Virus record (IMG/VR): IMGVR_UViG_3300027752_000024
Location: 1 to 54,150 of that record
Strand: one strand, 5' to 3'
Length of the DNA stretch: 54,150 nt
Source of the DNA: a virus
The notes under the pieces are model-generated. The model ran no database searches. It was not told where the DNA came from and saw nothing but the letters and a program-made list of their open reading frames with translations. This document shows, piece after piece, positions 39,281 through 46,663 of the stretch; within the stretch, counting starts at the first letter, position 1, and every line of letters begins with the position of its first letter. Both the position numbers and the translations under genes were made by a program.

Positions 39281-39420
39281 AACTCTACTTACAACTGTGC
39301 CTCGGAGTTTACTCCGCTATCTTAAGAGGGCAAGATTCAAGTCCGGTTCTCTCACTTGCAGGCACAGTTGTAAGTAGAGTTTTAACAATGTATGTTAGTG
39401 CATACATCGCTCTACTTACA
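39281..39420 (-). ncRNA. tRNA-array leader with competing long hairpins
   Basis: Minus-strand order A, B, C. A is TGTAAGTAGAG (39410-39420), B is 39360-39381 and C is 39281-39302. B and C are perfect 22-bp inverted complements enclosing 57 nt that hold GCAAG/CTTGC and CGGAG-TAAA-CTCCG helices. A can instead pair with the first 11 nt of B, enclosing a further TGTATG/CATACA hairpin. The two pairings exclude each other, the design of an attenuator, antiterminator or RNA switch. No known riboswitch core recognised. It lies between two promoters and tRNA-Asn. Confidence 0.5.
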
Positions 39421-39502
39421 GCTTATCATCGGCTTACGCCTAAAGCTAAAATATTCTGTCTAAATTGTCAAAGAACGTGTAAACATTGCTGCTTACTTAG
39501 TT

Positions 39503-39531
39503 AATGTAACATATTTTATAGTGTGTGTCAA
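39503..39531 (-). promoter_or_regulatory. Sigma70-like promoter P1 of the tRNA array
   Basis: Minus strand TTGACA, 17-nt spacer, TACATT, followed by AACTAAGTAAGCAGCA. The transcribed start region repeats that of P2. Confidence 0.7.
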
Positions 39532-39597
39532 TCACTTAGTTTAACTTTTTTGTAAGTGCATCAATCTATGTTACTAGTTTCTGCTGCTTACTTGTTT

Positions 39598-39626
39598 AAT
39601 ATAACGTATTATATATGGGTTGTCAA
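39598..39626 (-). promoter_or_regulatory. Sigma70-like promoter P2 of the tRNA array
   Basis: Minus strand TTGACA, 17-nt spacer, TATATT, followed by AAACAAGTAAGCAGCA. About 95 nt upstream of P1 and closely similar to it, so the promoter unit is duplicated. Confidence 0.72.
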
Positions 39627-39650
39627 TGAGTTTCTTGCCTAATGTGGGAA

Positions 39651-39658
39651 TATTTATC
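39651..39658 (-). promoter_or_regulatory. Late-type box upstream of the tRNA promoters
   Basis: Minus strand GATAAATA followed by TTCCC, upstream of P2. It could let the tRNA array be transcribed late as well as early. The neighbouring plus-strand operon points away. Confidence 0.4.
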
Positions 39659-39686
39659 ACTTTAATAAAAACTGCGCATAGAATGG

Positions 39687-39694
39687 TGTAAATA
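39687..39694 (+). promoter_or_regulatory. Late-type box TGTAAATA 4 nt from an ATG
   Basis: Plus strand TGTAAATA then CAGT then the amidinotransferase ATG at 39699, with no Shine-Dalgarno sequence in between. Same geometry as at 15700 and 12201. Confidence 0.4.
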
Positions 39695-39698
39695 CAGT

Positions 39699-40697
39699 AT
39701 GATTTATACAGAATGGGATCCTTTAAAGGAAATAATAGTTGGCAAGGTTTATGATCCTGCTGATATTGCACACATAGAAGACGTAGAGTTTCGCAATGGA
39801 CTACAACGAATATTTGAAGAAAGTGAAGAAGACTTTTGTGCTTTAACAGAAATGCTGGAAAGCTACGATGTTGTAGTACATAGGCCAAACTGTGAATACA
39901 AAGGTGACTTTCGATATCCTGCGGTATGTCCAAGAGACATGCACATTGTATATGGTGATCAAGTAATAAACACCATGGGCGGAGATCCTAATCGTTATTA
40001 CGAAAGTGATCACTTTGCAGATATTATGCTGGGATTAGATAGAGATTATTATGCAATGCCAAGGCCGACGTTGCCAAACTACTATGCTCCATATCAGTTC
40101 AATGAAGGTAAAATACTATACCATGCTGCCAACATACTAAAGTGTGGCGATGCACTATTACACACAAAGCCGTACAACAACAACACGTATACTCCAACTA
40201 GGCAGTTTGGCAGAGGAACTGATACAGGGTTAGATTGGTGCAAGAAGAACATAGATGCACGTTGGATTGAACTGCACGAAAGCGGACATGCCGATGGTAA
40301 GATTGCACTTATCAAACCCGGATTGCTGATGTGTTGGTTAGAAGATATGATTCCTCCCGAACTACAAAGTTGGGATAGAGTAGTTGTACCCAAGCAAGAT
40401 GTACCTGAACAGTTTTGGCAAAGTAAGAAACAACCTCTTATGCAAAAAAATGTAAATCAATGGCTGGGCAGCTGGATTGGTCACGTAGACGAAACTATTT
40501 TTGATGTTAATGTTGTTAGTGTATCACCAGAGTTGGTTATTACAAATGGATACGATGCAGGTGTAGCAGCACAACTTAAAAAGCATGGTGTGGAAATGGT
40601 TCCATTTAACTTTAGACACAAGTTCTTTTGGGATGGCGGATTGCACTGTGTAACATTAGATTTAACAAGAGAAGGCAAGTGTGAAACATATGTATAA
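39699..40697 (+). CDS. Amidinotransferase / arginine-deiminase-fold enzyme
   Basis: 332 residues. Catalytic triad of the amidinotransferase fold is present: D80 in CPRDMHIV, H197 in ESGHADGKIAL (HxDG) and the nucleophile C317 in WDGGLHCVTLDLTREG. The N-terminus EWDPLKEIIVGKVYDP matches glycine, lysine and inosamine amidinotransferases, which move the amidino group of arginine to an amine; deimination of arginine is the alternative. First gene of a three-gene plus-strand operon with an oxygenase and a PLP enzyme, suggesting a guanidino-containing product. Codons 12-13 are both ATA. Confidence 0.88.
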   Translation: MIYTEWDPLKEIIVGKVYDPADIAHIEDVEFRNGLQRIFEESEEDFCALTEMLESYDVVVHRPNCEYKGDFRYPAVCPRDMHIVYGDQVINTMGGDPNRYYESDHFADIMLGLDRDYYAMPRPTLPNYYAPYQFNEGKILYHAANILKCGDALLHTKPYNNNTYTPTRQFGRGTDTGLDWCKKNIDARWIELHESGHADGKIALIKPGLLMCWLEDMIPPELQSWDRVVVPKQDVPEQFWQSKKQPLMQKNVNQWLGSWIGHVDETIFDVNVVSVSPELVITNGYDAGVAAQLKKHGVEMVPFNFRHKFFWDGGLHCVTLDLTREGKCETYV

Positions 40698-41406
40698 GAT
40701 AGCAATGCACATACCTACCGAACTGTTGGTGGTAGATGATTTTTTATCACAGGATGATTGGGATAAAGTACACAATCAAGTGCAGTGTGATGAATGGACA
40801 CAAAGCCAAGCAGACGACAAGTATTGGCACATAACAGACGGTGCCAACTACAAAGCCAGCAAACGCTTTATAAAAGATGCACCGTTCAATGACAACTACG
40901 ATCCGTGGGTAGACGCAATAAAGAAGTTTGCAGACACTTGCGAACAAGCACAAGAGTTTGTAAGTGGATATACAGACATTGCAATGCGATGCCACGGATA
41001 TCCAGTTGGTAGTAAGAATCCTTGGCACACCGACATGGGCGGAGTTACTTACAGTTATTATCTACACAAACAATGGCAAATAAACTGGGATAGTACGCTA
41101 CTGGTATTACCTCGTGGCAGTGTAGAATACAAACAGATAATGCGTAAGCTACCTGGTACTAAACAACACGACACTTACAAAACAGTAGGCACACTCGAAA
41201 TGTTTGAGCAAGCAGAAAAACAAAAGCACTTGATTGAATATGGTTTGGGCACATTTGTATCACCCAAGCCCAACAGGCTGGTGTTGATTGGTAAGAACGT
41301 TGTACACGGTATAAACAGAGTAGACTCGGATGCTGGTGAAAACATACGATTAACACTTACAGGATTCTTTAACTTTTTTAATACTCAGGTAGTAAAAAAT
41401 GTTTAG
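40681..41406 (+). CDS. 2OG-Fe(II) oxygenase
   Basis: 241 residues from a GTG at 40681, which has GAAGG 5 nt upstream; an ATG at 40690 is the alternative. Facial triad H116-x-D118 (NPWHTDMGG) and H209 (NVVHGINR), with R223 (ENIRLTLTG) for 2-oxoglutarate, as in prolyl-hydroxylase-like enzymes. The extra domain between the iron ligands (about 140-195) is long. Overlaps both operon neighbours by 17 and 8 nt. Probably hydroxylates a product related to the amidinotransferase reaction, or an amino acid residue; this is inference. Confidence 0.82.
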   Translation: MKHMYKIAMHIPTELLVVDDFLSQDDWDKVHNQVQCDEWTQSQADDKYWHITDGANYKASKRFIKDAPFNDNYDPWVDAIKKFADTCEQAQEFVSGYTDIAMRCHGYPVGSKNPWHTDMGGVTYSYYLHKQWQINWDSTLLVLPRGSVEYKQIMRKLPGTKQHDTYKTVGTLEMFEQAEKQKHLIEYGLGTFVSPKPNRLVLIGKNVVHGINRVDSDAGENIRLTLTGFFNFFNTQVVKNV

Positions 41407-42199
41407 CTCAAAAGCAATAGCAATTCGTGATCCAGAAGTAGCAGACTTTATCAAAACTATAAAGGTACCGTTTGATGCATTTGCATCTCCTATACATTTT
41501 ATTAAACACCACAGAGAATGGTTAGTAAATAATACATTTTATATTAACGGGCTAGACGAGTTTGAAAATGCATATGTGACTGCTGGTGTTACAGAAGCTT
41601 TCAATGAAGTTTACAAGGATGAATGTTTTGTACTAGAAGGCGAATACAGCTATCATAAAGATCTTGGAATACCAATAGTTGATTATAAAAATATTCCAAA
41701 CGGATCGAGACTTATTATAAGTTATCCATTTGCATCTACAGGCAATCCGCACAATCAGTGGAAAGACATTCTCGACCACTGCGAGAAAAACAATATAAAA
41801 ATATTTGTCGATGCTTGTTTAGCAGGTGTTAGCTTGGGTAAGATTGATTTGCGATATCCTTGTATTACGCACATTGCATTTAGTTTTAGCAAAGCATTTA
41901 ATACAGGACATCTACGTAGTGGAGTTGTATACACTAAAAGTAATGATGCTAGTCCTGCAAGTATTACAAACAAGCATTTTTATTTAAATCATTTAAGTAT
42001 GGTACTGCACACTAAACTAATGAATCAGTTTAGCAGTGACTTTATTTTTCACAAGCATAGATTAAAACAAATTGAGTTGTGTAAAGAACACAGCCTAATA
42101 CAAAGCGACTGTGTTCTTTTTGGGTTAGACAACAATCAACGAAAGTGTCTTAGTCCCGTGTTGGGAAATCAACTACCGTTTGATCAGTTTTCACAATAA
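41399..42199 (+). CDS. PLP-dependent aminotransferase-like enzyme, possibly C-terminally shortened
   Basis: 266 residues. Fold-type I features: IFVDACLAGVSLGKI with D138 for the pyridine nitrogen, HIAFSFSKAFNTGHLRSGVV with the Schiff-base K165 and R173, and YPFASTGNPHNQW resembling the SxPxNPTG loop. Typical class I/II aminotransferases have 350-400 residues, so the small C-terminal domain seems reduced. The last 50 nt overlap the opposing gene at 42150 head-on. Third gene of the amidinotransferase operon, likely acting on an amino-acid-derived intermediate. Confidence 0.75.
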   Translation: MFSSKAIAIRDPEVADFIKTIKVPFDAFASPIHFIKHHREWLVNNTFYINGLDEFENAYVTAGVTEAFNEVYKDECFVLEGEYSYHKDLGIPIVDYKNIPNGSRLIISYPFASTGNPHNQWKDILDHCEKNNIKIFVDACLAGVSLGKIDLRYPCITHIAFSFSKAFNTGHLRSGVVYTKSNDASPASITNKHFYLNHLSMVLHTKLMNQFSSDFIFHKHRLKQIELCKEHSLIQSDCVLFGLDNNQRKCLSPVLGNQLPFDQFSQ

Positions 42200-42365
42200 C
42201 CAGTCCTGGTTTAGAGTTTTTCTTGTCGTGTTCTTCTTGTATAAGCTCTTCGATGATATTTGAAACTTCTTCATCTTCAAAGTGAAGATATTTTTCAATA
42301 ATATCTAAACGACTGTCAATCTTGTACAACAGTTCAAGCATTTCGTCCATTTTAAAATCACTCAT
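42150..42365 (-). CDS. Small helical hypothetical protein
   Basis: 71 residues, beginning MSDFKMDEMLELLYKIDSRL. Helical with a coiled-coil-like core (DIIEKYLHFEDEEVSNIIEE). Its start overlaps the stop of the glycine-zipper protein as TAATG. Its 3' end overlaps the opposing PLP-enzyme gene by 50 nt. No family recognised. Confidence 0.65.
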   Translation of the reverse strand: MSDFKMDEMLELLYKIDSRLDIIEKYLHFEDEEVSNIIEELIQEEHDKKNSKPGLVIVKTDQTVVDFPTRD

Positions 42366-42865
42366 TAGTTTGCATTAAGATTAGCATTTGCATCAATGCC
42401 ATCACCTACACGATAGTTATTGTAAGTATACGCAGTACCAGATAACCCGTTCCATTCAAAGCGAATAAAATAGTTTTTAAGTTGTTGTGTTTGACTACGT
42501 GAGTTTACTTGCTTGCATTGGCGCTCTATACGGTACCCTGTAATAACTTGACGACTGGAGTTATTATCAGCTGCAATAACTCCGCCCATTACTGCGCCAG
42601 CGGCTGCGCCGTTGTCTTTACCAGTAATACCTTTGCCAATTAACGCACCGAGGATCATACCGCTGAGTACATCTCCGCCATTGGCTCCGCCACCTGTATT
42701 GCCATAGACAGGAACTTCTACATCATAGCATTGTGTAGTTGGATTGTTCTGATATACAGTTTCATACCTTGGTTCAACATATGTAATACGTGCTCGTACT
42801 ACTTCAGCGTTTACAGCAGACGCTGCAACAACAGCTACGATCGTACTAAAAAATAAAGTTTTCAT
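42365..42865 (-). CDS. Exported glycine-zipper protein
   Basis: 166 residues. Clear signal peptide (MKTLFFSTIVAVVAASAVNA, cleavage likely after residue 20), then a beta-like region with CYDVEV, then a glycine-zipper 2TM-type segment GMILGALIGKGITGKDNGAA followed by GAVMGGVIAADNN, and a C-terminal conserved domain. Resembles rickettsial 17-kDa surface antigen-like proteins of bacteria. Would act in the host envelope, perhaps for lysis, superinfection control or membrane stress. Overlaps both neighbours. Confidence 0.82.
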   Translation of the reverse strand: MKTLFFSTIVAVVAASAVNAEVVRARITYVEPRYETVYQNNPTTQCYDVEVPVYGNTGGGANGGDVLSGMILGALIGKGITGKDNGAAAGAVMGGVIAADNNSSRQVITGYRIERQCKQVNSRSQTQQLKNYFIRFEWNGLSGTAYTYNNYRVGDGIDANANLNAN

Positions 42866-43104
42866 TATAAAGTTTCCATTTCTAGTTGTGTTTCAGCGTC
42901 TGCTTCTTCACGGCGTTCAGCTTTGATTGAATCTGCAATTTCGTCAAATGCTTCGTAAAACATTTCGCTGTTCTTCCAAGTGCCAGCACATTCAGCATAT
43001 GCATCGGCGTCTACAAAGTTCCAGTTGATGCTGTAGTCTTCATTGATATTCTCAGCTTTTTCAACTGCATTACGCATTGTGGACTCTAGTGCAGAATAAA
43101 TCAT
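42865..43104 (-). CDS. Small acidic hypothetical protein
   Basis: 79 residues from the ATG at 43104; the longer frame begins across the promoter and is unlikely. Acidic and helical: MIYSALESTMRNAVEKAENI and AFDEIADSIKAERREEADAE. A TTGACG/TATATT promoter with extended -10 precedes it by about 35 nt. No family recognised. Early-expressed acidic small proteins often inhibit host enzymes; speculation only. Confidence 0.65.
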   Translation of the reverse strand: MIYSALESTMRNAVEKAENINEDYSINWNFVDADAYAECAGTWKNSEMFYEAFDEIADSIKAERREEADAETQLEMETL

Positions 43105-43137
43105 TTTGTATCTCCGTTTGTGTGTGTCTATACATAT

Positions 43138-43166
43138 AATATAACACACCTACTCAAGGCCGTCAA
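43138..43166 (-). promoter_or_regulatory. Sigma70-like early promoter with extended -10
   Basis: Minus strand TTGACG, 17-nt spacer ending GTGTGT, TATATT. Drives the small acidic, glycine-zipper and 71-residue genes. Confidence 0.75.
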
Positions 43167-43170
43167 CCTT

Positions 43171-43707
43171 TTATTTTAAAAATCCTGAGATTTGTAGAGT
43201 GTATTTGTCTGCCATTCCAGCGTTGGCACTTAGATGCAAATGGTTGTGATCCCAAATGTATCCATCGCCTGCACTCCAATGTGTGCTGTTGTGCCACGTC
43301 TTGTCGTGCTCTTGATACTGAATAAGATGTCCAACTTTCCAATCTTGCAAGTACATATTAGCACGAACTTTTAAACGTTTGTCATCTGGGTAACGTTTGT
43401 TGATTTGGAAGAATGTATCTCTGTGAATAGGAATAACGTTGCCTGGTGGCTGTAATACTGTGCTAACAGTTACCACTTCAATGCCCAACTGGCGTTCGAA
43501 CTCTTTGTAGTCTACCTGTGTTTCGTCAAACCACAACTGTCTAATCAATGTGTTGCTGCGTTCGTAGCTGTCTGGAAATCCACCGTGTTCTTCGTGAACA
43601 TCCTGTAGCTCATGTACTTGGTGTGCAATACAGCTACCTTCGTGTACACTGTAGTCGGCATTTAGAAATACATCAAAATCATAATCTAGTTTAGTTTGTA
43701 CTAACAT
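43171..43707 (-). CDS. 2OG-Fe(II) oxygenase-like protein
   Basis: 178 residues from the ATG at 43707, which has AAGGA upstream and overlaps the preceding gene by 17 nt. H95-x-D97 in GNVIPIHRDTFFQ and a distal His in DHNHLHLSANAGMADKYTL (about H158) fit a cupin-type oxygenase; the usual 2OG-binding Arg seems replaced by Lys (DKYTLQISG). WSAGDGYIWDHN resembles the loop before the distal His in asparaginyl/aspartyl hydroxylases. Substrate unknown. Confidence 0.65.
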   Translation of the reverse strand: MLVQTKLDYDFDVFLNADYSVHEGSCIAHQVHELQDVHEEHGGFPDSYERSNTLIRQLWFDETQVDYKEFERQLGIEVVTVSTVLQPPGNVIPIHRDTFFQINKRYPDDKRLKVRANMYLQDWKVGHLIQYQEHDKTWHNSTHWSAGDGYIWDHNHLHLSANAGMADKYTLQISGFLK

Positions 43708-44065
43708 CAGTTTGATCCTTTTTCCAAAACTCGCCGAGACGTACCTTGTAATCATCTTTGGCAATAACTTCTACATTACTTACACGATCGTAACGAAAGC
43801 TACGGAAGCCTTTTGATTCAACTGCCCATGCTGCACAAACTTTGTCAGATACTTCACGCACTTTCTTTTGTGTGATTGCATCATCTTTGGTTGCAGGCGG
43901 TAAAAAACTTTCAATAAGTGTGCATGGCATTTTACGTTCTTCGCCATTGAGTTTTAAAAAAGTTACTTCAACTACTTCTTTGCGTAATAAACTCATTAGT
44001 TCAACACGGGTAGGAATACCTTTTAAATCAGCTATTGTCTTCTGCACGTCTTCTGTTGTAGACAT
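43691..44065 (-). CDS. SH3-fold (DUF2693-like) phage protein
   Basis: 124 residues. Core reads VTFLKLNGEERKMPCTLIES, then KGFRSFRYDRVSNVEV, the pattern of small SH3 beta-barrel (DUF2693-like) proteins common in T4-like phages. N-terminal part is helical ([20 protein letters not shown]). Overlaps the upstream oxygenase-like gene by 38 nt and the next gene by 17 nt. Function unknown. Confidence 0.7.
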   Translation of the reverse strand: MSTTEDVQKTIADLKGIPTRVELMSLLRKEVVEVTFLKLNGEERKMPCTLIESFLPPATKDDAITQKKVREVSDKVCAAWAVESKGFRSFRYDRVSNVEVIAKDDYKVRLGEFWKKDQTDVSTN

Positions 44066-44651
44066 TTACTTTCTCCAATATATCTGCCCAAGTTACATTG
44101 GGCTTTCCTCTTAAACTTAAAACAACTCTACGGTTATCATTGCCTGTGTTGTTGCTTCTGTGAAATACATCTGTTTTGATCAGTTGTATGCTATTTAACA
44201 CTATTGACTCACTCACAATATAGTTGTTGTCAAAGTATTCAGGCATCATAGCACTGCCGCCTGGTGCAAACTGCTCTGTACCAAAGTCGTTGTTGTGATC
44301 TTCAAACCATTCGTTTATACCCAAGTCGCAATTTGCAATAGGAATATTAATAGCCCATGGTCGAAGTTCTTTTGATTGTCCTAAACAATCTTTATGTATC
44401 TGTAACTTACGGTGTGGATTGGTTACAAATAGTCTAGCAGTTTGTAGCTCAATATCAAGAGCATCCAGCAACGATTGTACCGGCCATTTAATGTCTTTGC
44501 CAGTGATTAAAAAACCTGTAACCACTGGCAATATTCTATTGTCGTCTTTGTAAAGTGTTCTGCTATCGAGCTTGTGTCCAAACTCATTCCAATAGATATC
44601 ATACAACTCTTGTGTTGGTAAATGAAAATCTACTGGACAGCTAAACTTCAT
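44028..44651 (-). CDS. 2OG-Fe(II) oxygenase-like protein
   Basis: 207 residues. H86-x-D88 in [10 protein letters not shown], distal H164 in [14 protein letters not shown] and R174/R175 in NRRVVLSLR fit the 2OG oxygenase facial triad. [16 protein letters not shown] lies between them as in hydroxylases of aspartyl/asparaginyl type. Third oxygenase-like protein encoded near ClpP and the amidinotransferase operon. It overlaps ClpP by 4 nt, sharing the ClpP promoter. Confidence 0.7.
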   Translation of the reverse strand: MKFSCPVDFHLPTQELYDIYWNEFGHKLDSRTLYKDDNRILPVVTGFLITGKDIKWPVQSLLDALDIELQTARLFVTNPHRKLQIHKDCLGQSKELRPWAINIPIANCDLGINEWFEDHNNDFGTEQFAPGGSAMMPEYFDNNYIVSESIVLNSIQLIKTDVFHRSNNTGNDNRRVVLSLRGKPNVTWADILEKVNVYNRRRAEDNS

Positions 44652-45265
44652 CTTTGTGATATTACGTCATCTGCAAGTCCGTATTCAACTGCTTCTGCTG
44701 CTGTAAGGAATGTGTCAAACTTCATAGTTTCAAACAGTTCAGCATACTCTTTGCCTTTGCTGTTATGACGAACATACAGCTCTGTAAGGCGCTTGTTAAC
44801 CTTCTTACTTTCTTCCATGCTGCGAACTGCATCTTCGAACTGTAGTTCTTGTACGTGTACACTGCCGCTAGTGCCGCGTGTGCCTGAGCTTACACGGTGG
44901 ATCATTGTACGGCTCTCCGGTAGTACTACCCGCTTGCCTGCTGTGCCTGCTTGTGCAAGGAACGATCCCATGCTACATGCTTGACCCATTACAATTGTAC
45001 GCACATCGCATTTGATAAACTGCATAGTATCGTAAATAGCAAGACCTGCTGTGACAGCACCGCCTGGACTGTTGATGTACAAGTTAATATCTTTGTCAGG
45101 ATTTTCTGACTCAAGAAACAACATTTGAGCCACAATCAAGTTGGCCATGTTATCTTCTACTGGTCCGTTGAGCATAACAATACGGTCCTTCATTAAACGA
45201 CTGTAAATATCGTATGAACGCTCGCCTTTAGATGTTTGTTCAACTACCATTGGTACTAGTGGCAT
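44648..45265 (-). CDS. clpP: ATP-dependent Clp protease proteolytic subunit
   Basis: 205 residues, family length. Catalytic triad S98 ([15 protein letters not shown]), H123 (TMIHRVSSG) and D184 ([18 protein letters not shown]), plus [18 protein letters not shown] for substrate binding. Usually assembled into a tetradecamer and fed by host ClpX or ClpA. Marine phages carry clpP, where it may redirect host proteolysis or process phage proteins; no prohead protease is visible in this window. Promoter at 45294-45322. Confidence 0.95.
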   Translation of the reverse strand: MPLVPMVVEQTSKGERSYDIYSRLMKDRIVMLNGPVEDNMANLIVAQMLFLESENPDKDINLYINSPGGAVTAGLAIYDTMQFIKCDVRTIVMGQACSMGSFLAQAGTAGKRVVLPESRTMIHRVSSGTRGTSGSVHVQELQFEDAVRSMEESKKVNKRLTELYVRHNSKGKEYAELFETMKFDTFLTAAEAVEYGLADDVISQR

Positions 45266-45293
45266 ATTTTTATCCTTCTATGTTTATTTGTTT

Positions 45294-45322
45294 AGTTTAC
45301 TACAGTTTTGCCAGACTGTCAA
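45294..45322 (-). promoter_or_regulatory. Sigma70-like early promoter for clpP
   Basis: Minus strand TTGACA, 17-nt spacer, TAAACT, then AAGGA before the clpP ATG. Confidence 0.7.
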
Positions 45323-45333
45323 GATAATCTACT

Positions 45334-45639
45334 TTAAAACTGTTTGGCTTTAATAACAGCCGTTGCTCGTTCTTCAGCTAGTTTAGTTGATAATACAAAG
45401 TTTTCTACAAGTAACTTTGTCATGGTTGCCATTGCTACTGTATTTCTATGATCCTCGGGGATACTAAACAGTTGGTCAATAACATTTGCTGCCATAACTT
45501 CAAACACTTGTTCTTCTGTTACTTTCATTTTAGCCCAGTCAATAGGATCTTTGATCTCGACTTCTTTAGCCAAGCTGATCAGTCTGCCAACTGCTTCTGT
45601 TTTTGTTAAGTTTTCTTCCAATTTGTATACTCCGGCCAT
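45334..45639 (-). CDS. Small helical hypothetical protein
   Basis: 101 residues, beginning MAGVYKLEENLTKTEAVGRL. Almost all helix (SLAKEVEIKDPIDWAKMKV, AMATMTKLLVENFVLSTKLA). Overlaps the preceding gene by 34 nt. No family recognised. Nothing in the sequence indicates an enzyme. Confidence 0.65.
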   Translation of the reverse strand: MAGVYKLEENLTKTEAVGRLISLAKEVEIKDPIDWAKMKVTEEQVFEVMAANVIDQLFSIPEDHRNTVAMATMTKLLVENFVLSTKLAEERATAVIKAKQF

Positions 45640-45854
45640 TGTTGTTCAAATTTAGTTGCGTGTTCTTCTAGTTCAAAGTAGAATGTATGTTCGTAGTTAT
45701 CAGTCCACGTTGTCATACTCCATTGACAACGTTCAAGTTGTCTACGACACCAAGTTTTACCTTCTGTGTCGAGATCACTGTGGAGTCGTACGGGGTTGTT
45801 ATTCCCCGTACTCATCCAACGCTGTTTGTATTCAGCTATTTCTTGTGGTGTCAT
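45606..45854 (-). CDS. Small aromatic hypothetical protein
   Basis: 82 residues, beginning MTPQEIAEYKQRWMSTGNNN. Rich in Trp/Tyr/His (CQWSMTTWTDNYEHTFYFEL), acidic ending. AAGAGGAAGA-type Shine-Dalgarno upstream. Same transcript as its neighbours; function unknown. Confidence 0.65.
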   Translation of the reverse strand: MTPQEIAEYKQRWMSTGNNNPVRLHSDLDTEGKTWCRRQLERCQWSMTTWTDNYEHTFYFELEEHATKFEQQWPEYTNWKKT

Positions 45855-45863
45855 ATCTTCCTC

Positions 45864-46073
45864 TTAATGAAGTGATGCTAGATTTGCATTATCGTTTGGA
45901 TCAACACCAAAGTATGTTTCACACAAACTTGCAAGATTAAATGGAAGTTCATCTAAGTCTTCCATTGATTCTGGAACCCATATTCCTTTTATAGTTCCGT
46001 CCTTGCTTACAATTAGTCCATAGTCGTCTTCTTCGAGCGTTTCAGAAAAGCCCATATAGTCATGTTTCGCCAT
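45864..46073 (-). CDS. Small acidic hypothetical protein
   Basis: 69 residues, beginning MAKHDYMGFSETLEEDDYGL. Strongly acidic (PESMEDLDELPF), with IVSKDGTIKGIWVPES resembling a short beta hairpin. Family not recognised. GGGAG is 12 nt before the start. Confidence 0.65.
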   Translation of the reverse strand: MAKHDYMGFSETLEEDDYGLIVSKDGTIKGIWVPESMEDLDELPFNLASLCETYFGVDPNDNANLASLH

Positions 46074-46104
46074 ATTTTCGTACTCCCTATGTTATGTATA
46101 GTAT

Positions 46105-46248
46105 TTACTCTTTTGGCTTCATACCTTTTCTTGAAAACTCTTTAGCACGTTTGATCTGCTGTTGCTCAGTAAGCCTACTGTTTTGTAAATGCTGCTTCCA
46201 TTCGCGCACAAGTTTTTTACTTTCGTCTTTAGAAATCTTGCTTTTCAT
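46105..46248 (-). CDS. Very small basic helical protein
   Basis: 47 residues, MKSKISKDESKKLVREWKQH onward, ending SRKGMKPKE. Basic and helical with Gln-rich middle (LTEQQQIKRAKEF). The ATG at 46248 lies 20 nt inside the end of the preceding gene, the usual overlap in this region, and it fills a 150-nt gap otherwise empty. Function unknown; a DNA- or RNA-binding peptide is possible from charge alone. Confidence 0.65.
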   Translation of the reverse strand: MKSKISKDESKKLVREWKQHLQNSRLTEQQQIKRAKEFSRKGMKPKE

Positions 46249-46663
46249 CTACAAACTCACCATCAACGATTTTCATAAACTTACAGGGAACACTCAAGTC
46301 TCCAACACGTTTGAAGTATGATCGACCACCATCTACTGCGCAATCACCAACTGTACGATAATCATGTCGATGCTGTGAATACTCCCAACCCGTTGATCCT
46401 TCAATCATACCAAACTCAAGTGTTTCAATCATATCAGCGTCTGTAATGTAAACATTGCCGTTAGCATGAGGATTGCGATACAGACCAAAGTAGCGATTGC
46501 CAAACTCAGGATGCGGTGTAGCACGATAATAGATATCAGCAGCATAATTGGCATGTTCGTTAGTAGCTGAGGTGCAAACATACTTTACTGGTACGCCGTC
46601 TTTTTCACTGTAGAGCTTTTCTACTTCTGCTGTGTCAAACAGTGGGCTGTGGCTGATGTTCAT
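46229..46663 (-). CDS. Hypothetical protein
   Basis: 144 residues, beginning MNISHSPLFDTAEVEKLYSE. Mixed alpha/beta with FGNRYFGLYRNPHANGNVYI and CAVDGGRSYFKRVG. No recognised family or catalytic signature. Overlaps the TilS-like gene by 29 nt and the 47-residue gene by 20 nt, so it is part of the TilS transcript. Confidence 0.7.
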   Translation of the reverse strand: MNISHSPLFDTAEVEKLYSEKDGVPVKYVCTSATNEHANYAADIYYRATPHPEFGNRYFGLYRNPHANGNVYITDADMIETLEFGMIEGSTGWEYSQHRHDYRTVGDCAVDGGRSYFKRVGDLSVPCKFMKIVDGEFVDEKQDF

